NCBI RefSeq assembly: GCF_029948125.1
Contig: NZ_JASAMB010000009.1
Location: 232,357-296,356, forward strand
Length of the DNA: 64,000 nucleotides
Source: Catellatospora sp. KI3
GTDB taxonomy: Bacteria > Actinomycetota > Actinomycetes > Mycobacteriales > Micromonosporaceae
Direction of reading: 5' to 3'
Of the stretch, positions 16,336-25,300 are shown piece by piece (the stretch's first letter is position 1; each line of letters opens with the position of its first letter). The notes under the pieces were generated by a model. It saw nothing but the letters and a program-made list of their open reading frames with translations. It ran no database searches and was not told where the DNA came from. The position numbers were made by a program, and so were the translations under genes.

Positions 16336-17568
16336 ATGCGCCAGGTGCTGCGTCGTGCCGATTTCCGGCTGCTGTTCTGCGGCCTGATCGCCAGTATGGC
16401 CGCCGAGTCGATACTCGTCCTGGCGCTGGCGATCTGGGTCAAGGACATCACCGGCTCCAGCGGCCAAGCCGGAATGATCATCTTCGCGGTGGTGGCGCCG
16501 ATGCTGCTCGCGCCCCTGGTCGGCTGGTTCGTCGACCGGTTCCGGCGGCGGCCGTTCCTGGTCGGCGCCAACCTCGCCGTGGCCGCCGCGCTCATCCCGC
16601 TGTTCGCCGTACGCGAGCGCGCCGACGCGTGGATCATCTACGTCGTCGCCGTCCTCTACGGCCTGTCCTACCTCGCCGTCAGCGCCGCACTCGCCGGTCT
16701 CGTCAAGGTCGTCGTCCCCGACGAGCTGCTCGCCGAGGCCAACGGCGCCCTGCAGACCGTACGGCAGGGGCTGCGCCTGGGCGGCCCCATCGCCGGCGCG
16801 GCCCTCTACACCGCCGTCGGCGGCTGGACCGTCGCCGCCGTCACCATCGCCGGCTTCGTGCTGTCCGCCCTGGCCATCGCCGTCATCCGGGTACGCGAGG
16901 ACGCCCCGGAGCCGTCCGCGCCGCACTGGCTGCGCGAAGCCGGTGCCGGGCTGCGCCACGTCGCCGCCCACCCCGTGCTGCGCCGCGTCACCACCGGCAT
17001 GGTGGTCAGCATCTTCATGCTCGGCTTCAACGAGACCCTCGTCTTCGCCTACGTCGACCAGGGCCTGCACCGGCAGCCCGGCTTCGTCGGCGTGCTCTCG
17101 GCGGTGCAGGGGGTCGGCGGCCTGCTCGGCGGCGCCCTGGCCGCCCCGCTCATCCGCCGGCTCGGCGAGGTGCGCGCCGTGGCACTGGGCATGCTCGCGC
17201 TCACCCCGGCGTCGCTGTCGTTCGTGGTGCCGCACCTGTGGCTGTCCGTACCCGGGATGGTCTTCTTCGGATGCGGACTGTCGGTCACCGTGGTCAGCTT
17301 CCACACGCTGCTGCAGCGCGCGACCCCCGCGGCGATGATGGGCCGCGTCGCGGCCGGGGTCGACGCGCTGATCAGCGGACCCTCGGCGGTGGCGATCGCG
17401 GCCGGGGCCGGGCTCGTCTCCGTGCTGGACTACCGGGTGCTGTTCGTCGGCACGGGCGCGGCCCTGCTCGCCTCCGGCTGGTCGGTATGGCGCTCGCGCC
17501 TGCCCGGACCCGTGCACCGGGAGGTCACCGGCGACGGCCAACCCGCGGTGGCGGCCCCGCATTCCTGA
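16336..17568 (+). CDS. MFS transporter
   Basis: A 410-residue major facilitator protein with about 12 hydrophobic spans. The N-terminal start RRADFRLLFCGLIASMAAE and the loop GWFVDRFRRRPFLVG after span 2 (the MFS loop motif D-R-x-x-R-R) place it with the enterobactin-exporter/MFS_3 type drug or siderophore exporters common in actinobacteria. A GAGGAG site precedes the ATG. It is divergent from an SDR enzyme. The substrate is not predictable; efflux is more likely than uptake. Confidence 0.85.
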   Translation: MRQVLRRADFRLLFCGLIASMAAESILVLALAIWVKDITGSSGQAGMIIFAVVAPMLLAPLVGWFVDRFRRRPFLVGANLAVAAALIPLFAVRERADAWIIYVVAVLYGLSYLAVSAALAGLVKVVVPDELLAEANGALQTVRQGLRLGGPIAGAALYTAVGGWTVAAVTIAGFVLSALAIAVIRVREDAPEPSAPHWLREAGAGLRHVAAHPVLRRVTTGMVVSIFMLGFNETLVFAYVDQGLHRQPGFVGVLSAVQGVGGLLGGALAAPLIRRLGEVRAVALGMLALTPASLSFVVPHLWLSVPGMVFFGCGLSVTVVSFHTLLQRATPAAMMGRVAAGVDALISGPSAVAIAAGAGLVSVLDYRVLFVGTGAALLASGWSVWRSRLPGPVHREVTGDGQPAVAAPHS

Positions 17569-17641
17569 CTGTGTCACATTGCGCACCCATGGAGATCCCC
17601 CGGCGAGCTACCGTTAGCACACCCTCACCGAGAGGCACCCC

Positions 17642-18163
17642 ATGACCATCGCCGTACCCTCGGAGCAGTCCACCGCCGTCGCAGGCATCGAGGTGAGCAG
17701 ATACCTCGGGCTGCTGCGCCAGCACGCCACGACCGTCACCGTGGTCACCACGTCCGGGCACGGCGACATCGGACCGGCCGGGTTCACCGCCACCTCGTTC
17801 ACCTCGGTGTCGCTGCGTCCCCAGCTCGTGTCGTTCTGCCTCGACCGCGACTCCACCAGCTGGCCCGCCGTCGCCGGCGCCCGGCACGTGGCCATCCACC
17901 TGCTCGCGGCGGGGCAGCAGGAGCTCGCCCGCAACTTCGCCACCCGCGGCATCGACCGGTTCGCCGACACCAGCCTGTGGGCGCCCGGCCCGTACGGCGT
18001 GCCGGTGCTCGGCGGGGTGCTGGCCACGCTGGTGTGCGAGGTGGTCGAACGGATACCGGCCGGTGACCACGCGATCGTGCTGGGGCGTCCCGTCGACGCC
18101 CACCAGCGCGACGGCGAGCCCCTGCTCTACCACATGGGCGGCTACTCGCAGCTGGCCCGCTGA
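17642..18163 (+). CDS. flavin reductase-family protein
   Basis: A 173-residue split-barrel protein of the DIM6/NTAB flavin reductase group. The FMN-contacting stretch FTATSFTSVSLRPQLVSFCL is the family signature, and the end has the usual G-R-P-V-D ... PLLYHMGGY. Such enzymes reduce FMN/FAD with NAD(P)H and hand it to a monooxygenase. The 3' end faces the 3' end of the SsuD-like monooxygenase only 9 bases away, which supports their working as a two-component pair even though they are not co-transcribed. Confidence 0.88.
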   Translation: MTIAVPSEQSTAVAGIEVSRYLGLLRQHATTVTVVTTSGHGDIGPAGFTATSFTSVSLRPQLVSFCLDRDSTSWPAVAGARHVAIHLLAAGQQELARNFATRGIDRFADTSLWAPGPYGVPVLGGVLATLVCEVVERIPAGDHAIVLGRPVDAHQRDGEPLLYHMGGYSQLAR

Positions 18164-18172
18164 CCCCGCGCC

Positions 18173-19240
18173 TCAGGCGGTGACCAGCGGCAGGACGTGG
18201 GTGCCGATGCGGGTGGCCTCCTCGCGGTGCGGCCAGGCGGACAGGATGAACTCGTCCAGCCCGAGTGCGGCGTACTCGCTGATCCGCGCCGCCACCTCGG
18301 CGTAGCTGCCGACCAGCGCGGTGCCCGCGCCCTCGCGCACCAGGCCGACCCCGGCCCACAGGTTCGGCGCCACCAGCAGGCTCTCCGCGCTGCCGCCGTG
18401 CAGGGCCGCCATCCGCGCCTGCCCGACCGACTCCATCCGGGCGAACCGCTGCTGCGCCGCGGCGATGCGCTCGGGCGCCATACCCGCCAGGAGGCGGTCG
18501 GCCTCGTCCCAAGCCTGCTCGGCGGTCGGCCGGGCGATCACGTGCAGGCGGATGCCCAGCCGCAGCGTGCGGCCCTGCTCGGCGGCCAGCTTCCGCATCC
18601 GCGCCACCCGCTCGGCGATCGCCGCCGGGGGCTCGCCCCACATCAGGTACACGTCGGCGTGCTGCGCCGCCACCTGCTCGGCGGCCGCCGAGGCGCCGCC
18701 GAAGTACAGCGGCGGCGCCGGGTCCAGCGGCTGCCGCAGGCCTCCGCGCTCCACCTGGTAGTGGCGTCCCTGGTAGTCGAACGGCTGCCCGGCCCAGGCG
18801 CGCCGCAGCACGTCCAGGCACTCGCCGGTACGTTCGTAGCGCTCGGCGTGCTCCAGGAAGTCGCCGTACGCCCGCTGCTCGGACCGGTCGCCGCCGGTGA
18901 CCGCGTTGAGGGCCAGCCGCCCGCCGGTCATCGCCTGGAACGCCTCGGCCTGCTGCGCCAGCAGCGTGGGCAGTGCGAACCCGGTGCGGAACGCGACCAG
19001 CAGCTTGAGCCGCTCGGTGTGCTGGGCCACGGCCGTGCAGACGATCCACGGATCGGGGCAGCCCGCGCCGACGGGCGTCAGCGCGGCGGTGAATCCGGCC
19101 CGCTCGGCGGCCTGGGCGACCTCGGTGAGGTAGCCGATGCTCGCGGCGCGCGTGTGATCGGCCGCCCCGGCGGCGACGGTGGCCGAGCCGATCTGGTGCC
19201 CGTCGCCGGAGGTGGGCAGGAACCAGTGGAACGCGGGCAT
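18173..19240 (-). CDS. LLM-class FMN-dependent monooxygenase, SsuD-like
   Basis: A 355-residue luciferase-like TIM-barrel protein. It is close to alkanesulfonate monooxygenase: FHWFLPTSGDG near the start, NAVTGGDR, EHAERYERTGECLDVLRRAW and the PPLYFGGAS strand are typical of SsuD and related enzymes that cleave C-S (or C-N) bonds with reduced FMN and O2. AGGAGG precedes the ATG at 19240. With the neighbouring flavin reductase it could scavenge sulfur from organosulfonates. No ABC uptake genes are present, so the physiological substrate is open. Confidence 0.85.
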   Translation of the reverse strand: MPAFHWFLPTSGDGHQIGSATVAAGAADHTRAASIGYLTEVAQAAERAGFTAALTPVGAGCPDPWIVCTAVAQHTERLKLLVAFRTGFALPTLLAQQAEAFQAMTGGRLALNAVTGGDRSEQRAYGDFLEHAERYERTGECLDVLRRAWAGQPFDYQGRHYQVERGGLRQPLDPAPPLYFGGASAAAEQVAAQHADVYLMWGEPPAAIAERVARMRKLAAEQGRTLRLGIRLHVIARPTAEQAWDEADRLLAGMAPERIAAAQQRFARMESVGQARMAALHGGSAESLLVAPNLWAGVGLVREGAGTALVGSYAEVAARISEYAALGLDEFILSAWPHREEATRIGTHVLPLVTA

Positions 19241-19319
19241 GGGTGGTCCTCCTCGGCACGGCGGCTGCACGTCAGGACGATAGCCTACTGATCCGGTAGG
19301 AAAAATGGGATACGGAGAA

Positions 19320-19358
19320 GTGCGTGACCTGCGGCTCTTCATCGAGGCATTGACGTAG
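19320..19358 (+). pseudogene. 12-codon ORF resembling a LysR N-terminus
   Basis: GTG at 19320, after GGAG, encodes VRDLRLFIEALT then TAG. The L-R-x-F-I-E-A pattern is the beginning of a LysR regulator, and the position, divergent from an SsuD-like gene, is where a LysR gene would be expected. It may be a relic of a lost regulator or a short leader. Evidence is limited to 12 codons. Confidence 0.25.
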
Positions 19359-19421
19359 TTCGTGACGCGTGGTCTGATCCCCGAACATATCTCACGTTCC
19401 TATCAGGAGAAAGGGGCGAAA

Positions 19422-20675
19422 GTGACCAGACTCCGTCGCGTCACGCTCCTGGCGGCGGTCGTCACGGCCCTCGGCTCTGGTGCCGTCGCTGTCGCCACCC
19501 CCGCCACCGCAGCCCTGCCCACGGCGGCGGTGGCCATCGGCGACAGTTTCATCAGCGGCGAGGGCGCGGGCGCCTACCAGGCCGTCGTCGACGTCAACGG
19601 CGTCAGCCAGCCCTTCCCCGGCTGGTCGGCGGCCAACAACAACGCCTACTTCTGCCACCGCTCGGCCAACGCCTCGCTGCAGCAGGCCAACCTGCCCGGC
19701 ATCGCGGCCCGGTTCAACCTCGCCTGCTCCGGCGGGCAGCCCAAGGACATCGCCAGCGCGTCCAACACCCGCACCAACGGCCGCCTGGTCGCCGCCCAGC
19801 TCGACCAGCTGCGCGCGGTCGCCCAGACCAACGACATCGACCTGGTCCTGGTCGGTCTCGGCTCCAACAACAGCTCGTTCACGTTCGGCGACGTGGCGTC
19901 GCTGTGCGCGAACCGGTTCATCGCCGACGCGTGGACCGGCTGGTGGGAGTTCTGGGCCTACCTCAACGGCCCGGTCCCGCAGGAGCCCTGCACCGACGCC
20001 GACCTGGCCACCGCCGCCGAGGTCGCCGCCGCCACGGCCGAGACCACCAACGCGCTGCGCCAGCTGCTGACCACCCTCGACCAGATCGACGCCGACGGCC
20101 AGCACCGCATCGTGCTGCAGGACTACACCAACCCGCTGCCGCCGGAGCTGTACTCCTCCTTCTGGGAGCAGGACGGCCGCGACGACACCCGGGACAAGTT
20201 CCGCGACCTCGGTGCCGAGCGGTACGCCGCCGGCTGCCCGATCCACCGGGCCAGCCTCGCCCCCGGCCAGCGGTTCTCCGCCGCGCTGGGCACCATCGTC
20301 AGCAACTCGCGGACCACCCTGGCCGCCGAGTTCCCCAACGCCGACCTGGTTTACCTGAACGTGCAGCGGGCCTTCGACGGCGCCCGCCTGTGCGAGAACG
20401 CCAACAGCCCCACCGGCACGCTGGCCACCCCGGTCCGCATCCAGGACGGCCCGACCGGCAACCCCATCACCAGCCTGTCCGGGTACGACAAGATCGCGAT
20501 CCAGCGGTTCGCGAACGCCTGCGTCACGTACTTCCAGACGTGCCAGGAGTCGTGGCACCCCAACGCGTCCGGCCACGCCGTCCTCGGCCAGTGCCTCGCG
20601 GCCGCCGCCACCACCGCCAACCGCACCCTCGCCTGCGTCCGCAACCCCGCCACCGGCACCCTCACCTTCCAGTGA
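19422..20675 (+). CDS. secreted SGNH/GDSL hydrolase
   Basis: A 417-residue protein with a Sec signal peptide (residues 1-31, TRLRRVTLLAAVVTALGSGAV then A-T-A-A). Block I GDSFISGEGAG gives the nucleophile Ser, ACSGGQ the block II Gly, GLGSNN the block III Asn, and ESWHPNASGH the catalytic His near the C-terminus. Cysteines are paired across the mature part, as expected for an exported esterase. Related Streptomyces enzymes act on lipids or acylated sugars. The GTG at 19422 follows AGGAGAAAGGGG. It ends at a bidirectional terminator. Confidence 0.85.
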   Translation: MTRLRRVTLLAAVVTALGSGAVAVATPATAALPTAAVAIGDSFISGEGAGAYQAVVDVNGVSQPFPGWSAANNNAYFCHRSANASLQQANLPGIAARFNLACSGGQPKDIASASNTRTNGRLVAAQLDQLRAVAQTNDIDLVLVGLGSNNSSFTFGDVASLCANRFIADAWTGWWEFWAYLNGPVPQEPCTDADLATAAEVAAATAETTNALRQLLTTLDQIDADGQHRIVLQDYTNPLPPELYSSFWEQDGRDDTRDKFRDLGAERYAAGCPIHRASLAPGQRFSAALGTIVSNSRTTLAAEFPNADLVYLNVQRAFDGARLCENANSPTGTLATPVRIQDGPTGNPITSLSGYDKIAIQRFANACVTYFQTCQESWHPNASGHAVLGQCLAAAATTANRTLACVRNPATGTLTFQ

Positions 20676-20678
20676 GTT

Positions 20679-20727
20679 AAGGAAGGGCCCCTTCTTATCG
20701 GAATCCGATGTAGAAGGGGCCCTTCTT
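20679..20727. terminator. bidirectional terminator, family D copy 2
   Basis: GGAAGGGCCCCTTCTTATCGG joined to AATCCGATGTAGAAGGGGCCCTTC, with the same TCGGAATCCGA loop as copy 1. It lies between the convergent SGNH and DUF2306 genes and both strands end in T-rich TTCTT. Confidence 0.85.
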
Positions 20728-20740
20728 GACTCTTCAGCCC

Positions 20741-21415
20741 TCAGCCGCGTGCGCGGCGCAGCCACCACTCGGCGACGATGAGGTTGGGCACCCAGGCCAG
20801 GAACGGCACCACCAGGTATGCCCGGTCGAACGCCACCTGCCCGTCGACCCCGGTCAGCGCGATCTGCGCCACGATCAGCACCGGCAGCCACAGCCGCAGC
20901 ATCACCGCCGCGTACGTCACCGCGAACGTGCGCACCATCCACCGCCGGTGCGCCGCGACGTCCCCGCGCCGGATCGCCCGCAGCGCCGTCACGGCGTACC
21001 ACAGCCAGACCACCGCCAGCCCGCCGAAGCCGAACAGGCCCACCAGCCCGGCACCGTTGAACGGCGCCAGGACCAGCCCGGACACCCCACCGAGCATGAT
21101 CGAGCCGAAGACGATCCGGCCGGTCACCCGGTGCAGGCGCGGAGCGCGGGCACGCAGCCGGGCCGCGAACTGCAGCGGCGACAGCAGCAGCGCCAGCGCC
21201 GCGCCGACGATATGGGCGTACAGCGCGAACTGGACGATCGCCGGGCGGGCCGCGTAGTCGGCGGCGAGCCCGTTGTCGCCCTCGGCCAGGCTCGGCAGTG
21301 AGCTGGTCAGGTAGGGCAGCGCCGCGAAGACGGCGATGCCGACCGCGCTGAGCGTGAACCACCAGAACGCGGCGGTACGCCTGCGGTGGCGTACCGGTGC
21401 CGCAATGGCCGTCAT
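20741..21415 (-). CDS. DUF2306 membrane protein
   Basis: A 224-residue protein with about six membrane spans. AHIVGAALALLLSPLQFAARL followed by LHRVTGRIVF, and later HRRWMVRTFAVTYAAV, match the DUF2306 pattern of conserved His residues facing the membrane, reminiscent of heme-binding cytochrome b561-like folds. Function is uncharacterised in the family. The ATG at 21415 follows GGAGGGGAC. Confidence 0.75.
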   Translation of the reverse strand: MTAIAAPVRHRRRTAAFWWFTLSAVGIAVFAALPYLTSSLPSLAEGDNGLAADYAARPAIVQFALYAHIVGAALALLLSPLQFAARLRARAPRLHRVTGRIVFGSIMLGGVSGLVLAPFNGAGLVGLFGFGGLAVVWLWYAVTALRAIRRGDVAAHRRWMVRTFAVTYAAVMLRLWLPVLIVAQIALTGVDGQVAFDRAYLVVPFLAWVPNLIVAEWWLRRARG

Positions 21416-21709
21416 GTAGTCCCCTCCACCCCGGTCCCCGCGACTGTCGCGACGACCCTGCGCCATCATCGATGGCCCGGCAGCCCGCCGGGAGGGTGAT
21501 CACCCCGAGTCCGCGGGCGTGGTTCACCCTGATTCGGACCTCGGCGACCGCTGGTGCGTTCGGGCTGATCAGAGTGGTGTGGTCAGGTTGTTCGCCTGCT
21601 CGCGGTCGGATCCGGGAAGCGTCAGGGTCGTGAATCGGTGCCCCTGGAGGGTGGACCGCCACAGCCGGCGCGTGCGAGGCTGTCCGCCGAATCGGGGACG
21701 GGAGCAGCG

Positions 21710-22210
21710 GTGCGCAAGGTGCTGGACAAGTGGTGGCTGAGCTGGGCCGTGGCGGTCGGCCTCGTGGTCGGGGCCTATGGCTGGCTGTGGTGGGAGTCGA
21801 GCCGGCCTGAGCCGCCGCTGTCGCGGCCGTACCGGACCCAGGCCGTCTGCCTGCTCACCGGTGCCGAGGGCGTGGCGGGGGAGCAGAACCGGCCGGTGTG
21901 GACGGCGATGCAGCGGGCGTCGGTCGAGACGCTGGTGCGGGCCCAGTTCCTGGAGATCACGGGAGCGCAGACGGTCGAGAACGGGCGCTCGTACCTGCCC
22001 ACCCTGAGCCAGGGCAACTGCGGGCTGGTGGTGGCGGCCGACGAGATCGCCATCGCGACGGTGCTCGACGGTGCCCATTCGTTTCCCGCTCAGGGTTTTC
22101 TCATCGCGGGCACAGGCGCGTCACAGCCCAATGTGATCGTTGTCACGTCGGCTACGGTGAGTGATCGGATCGCGACCGAGTTCGTCCGATTGGTTCCGCA
22201 GGAGGGCTGA
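21710..22210 (+). CDS. hypothetical membrane-anchored protein
   Basis: A 166-residue protein with one N-terminal membrane segment (WLSWAVAVGLVVGAYGWLWW, residues 8-27) and an extracytoplasmic domain of about 135 residues containing two Cys (VCLLTG, GNCGL) that could pair. The later part has alternating hydrophobic strands (VIVVTSATVSDRIATEFVRL). It resembles small anchored proteins that often accompany surface systems; I do not recognise it. It is 118 bases upstream of the giant Rhs gene on the same strand and could be co-transcribed with it. Confidence 0.65.
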   Translation: MRKVLDKWWLSWAVAVGLVVGAYGWLWWESSRPEPPLSRPYRTQAVCLLTGAEGVAGEQNRPVWTAMQRASVETLVRAQFLEITGAQTVENGRSYLPTLSQGNCGLVVAADEIAIATVLDGAHSFPAQGFLIAGTGASQPNVIVVTSATVSDRIATEFVRLVPQEG

Positions 22211-22328
22211 GGCGGGCGTACGTTGCGTCAGCGTATCGACGGGTGTCCGTTTCGGGGTCTTGTCGGTGGTGGACGGCGGGCGCAGACTCCCTAAGCCGCG
22301 TCGGCGGCGCTCATGGGGGGATCGCGGT

Positions 22329-25300
22329 ATGCGCGGGTTGGATGCTGTCCTGGTTCGGTCGTCGTCGCGGGGCAAGCGGGTCGTTTGGCGTCGTCGGCTG
22401 GTGGCGGGGTTGGCGGTGCTGCTGGTCGCGAACCTGGGGCTGCCCGCGGAGCTGATGCCCTCGACCGGTGAGTTCCCGTTGGCGTCGGTGTGGAGCTGGC
22501 TGGTGCAGCATCCGGCGTGGGCGGGCGGCGATTTCGTGGGCGTGCCGGTGCAGGGTCGGGGGAAGGCGCGCGAGGGTCAGCACTATGTGCCGGCGTCGGC
22601 GACCGATGTCAACGGCGTCTCGCGCGGCCCGGTCGGGGAGAAGAAGCCCAAGCGTCCGTTCGAGACGCCGCGTAAGGAGGGCAGGTTCGATCCGGCGACG
22701 AGCAAGCGGGTCGCTGATCAGTCGACGGAGACGTCGGACCTGTTCCGCAACGAGGACGGGACGTATTCGCGCAAGGTCTTCTCGGATCCGATCAACTTCC
22801 GTGACGGCAAGGGTGTGTGGCGCAGCATCGACCGTGGTCTGGCCAGGTCGGGTAACCGGTTCGGGCAGAAGGCGGCGCCGACGGACCTGTCGCTGGCGGT
22901 GAGCGGCGCTGATGGCAGGCTCGTGACGATGGGCCTGGGCCGGGGGCGGTCGGTCTCGTACGGGCTGGCCGGTGCGGCCGACGTCGCCGGTGTGGCTGAG
23001 GCGAACGCGGTCGTGTACCCGTCGATCCAGCCGGGTGTCGATCTGAAGGTCGAGGTGCTGGCTGACGGCTATAAGGACACGCTTGTCCTGGAGTCGGCGC
23101 AGTCGCCGTCGGAGTTCGTGTTCCCGCTGGAGTTGAAGGGTCTGACGGCGTCGCTGGCGGGTGACGGTTCGGTGGTGTTCACCGACGGGGCCGGTGCGGT
23201 GCAGGCGTCGATCCCGGCCGGGTACATGTTCGATTCGCAGGTCGATCAGGCCTCCGGTGACTTCGTGACGTCGTACGGGGTCTCCTATGAGCTGATCGCG
23301 GTGGACGGCGGTCCGGCGTTGAAGGTGACCGCGGACCGGGCGTGGCTGGAGGACCCGGCTCGGGTGTATCCGGTGAGCATCGACCCGTCGTCGTTCAAGA
23401 CGAACTCCGACACGTACGTGTACAAGACCGACACGGTCAACCACTCGACCGCGAACAACCTGGCGGTGGGCACCTACGACGGCGGTACGCACGTGGCGAA
23501 GTCGCTGATGTCGTTCTCCGGCTTCTCGACCACCTACAACGGCGCGACCCTGCAGGCGGTATCGCTGGCGGCGTACCTGACCTGGACCTGGAACTGCACC
23601 GCCAGCCAGGTGTGGGTGAAGAAGATCACGTCGTCGTGGTCGGCGAGCGCGAAGTGGCCGGGTCCGAACCTGGACCCGACCGTGATCGGCTGGGACACGC
23701 CGGCGCCGGGTAAGGCGTGCACTAACACTGCGGCGAACCGGTCGGTGGGTCGGTGGACGCAGATCGCCCTCAACGTGCCGGCGATCCAGTCGTGGCTGAC
23801 CGGCGGCGCCAACTACGGCCTGGCCCTGGTGGCCCCGAACGAGACCACCAGCAACTACTTCAAGCGGTACACCTCGCGCGACTACAACAACTACGCCTAC
23901 GCGCCGTACCTGCTGCTCACCTACAGCGGCCCGAACACCCCGCAGATCGACGCCACCTACCCGCCCAGCGGCTACAACTCGGCGTCGCTGCGCCCGGTGC
24001 TGGTCGCCGACGCGCACGACCCGGACAAGAGCGGCACCCTGACCTACGACTTCGCCGTCTACGACGATGACAACAACAAGATCGACGACTCGGGTTGGAA
24101 GCCGTCCTCGACCTACCAGGTATCCGCCAACAAGCTGGTTCGCGGTAAGACCTACCAGTGGACTGTGGCGGTCACCGATGGCGGATCCATCAGCGCGCTG
24201 CGGTGGTCGACCCTGACGACACTGCCGCCGCAACCACTGGTCACCTCGACGCTGTCCCGCAACAGCGGTCGCGGGTTCGAACCCAGCATCGGCAACTACA
24301 CCACCGCCGCCACCGACGCCGTGGTGACCACGGTCGGCCCGCCGCTGACGATCGAACGCAGCTACAACAGCCAGGACCCCCGGACCGCCATGGCGCTGGG
24401 CGCGGGCTGGTCGAGCATGCTCGACATGCAGGCCAGCCACGTGTACGACACGGCCGGCGCGATCCAGGGCGTGACCATCCGATACGCCTCCGGCCAGGAG
24501 ACCGCGTTCGGCATCAGCCCCGACGGGACGTTCGCCGCCCCCGGCGGCCGCGGTGGCACGCTCACCTGCGTGGACGGCAGCGGCCAGACGGTCACGTGCT
24601 CGGCCACCGTCCCCCCGGCCGGCGGGTATGACCTGCTGGAGAAGGACGGCACGCGCTACTCCTTCCGCCGCAAGCCGGTGACGGTGGAGTTCCCGCAGCC
24701 GCTCGGCGGGCCCTACCCGATCAAGTCCATCACCGATCTCGCGGGCCGCAAGCTGACCTTCACCATTCAGAACAACCGGATCAGCCAGATCACGTCCGCT
24801 TCCGGCCGCTCGCTGTACCTGGATTGGACGACCACCACCCCGGTCCACGTCGACAAGATCCGGACCGACGAGCTGATCGCCGGAAACCCGTCCAGCGCCT
24901 CGGTCTGGGACTACGACTACAGCGGCGACCTGCTGGCCCAGGTGTGCCCGCCGACCTCGGCGACCATGTGCACCACCTACCAGTACGCGACCGGAACCAC
25001 CCCGGGCTCGCTCTACCCGTCTGTCGTGCGCAACCTCGGCGCAACCTCCAACTGGCGCCTGGCCGAGGCGAGTGGAACCACGGTCGCGGCCAGCTCGGTC
25101 ACCACGACCGCCGGTGCCGACAACGGCACCTACCGCGGCGGGGTCACCCTCGGCCAGCCTGGGCCGATCACCGGTCTGACCAGCACCGCCGCCTCCTTCA
25201 ACGGCACCGACGCGACCGTGGCCCTGCCGCAGGACATCAGCACCGAGTCCGGTTACCGGTCGGCGAGCCTGTGGTTCAAGACCACCACCCCCGGCAAGGT

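Noticed and set aside
24270..24290. tRNA-like GGGTTCGAACCC
   Set aside because: It lies in frame inside the Rhs gene (RGFEPS) and no cloverleaf arms surround it.
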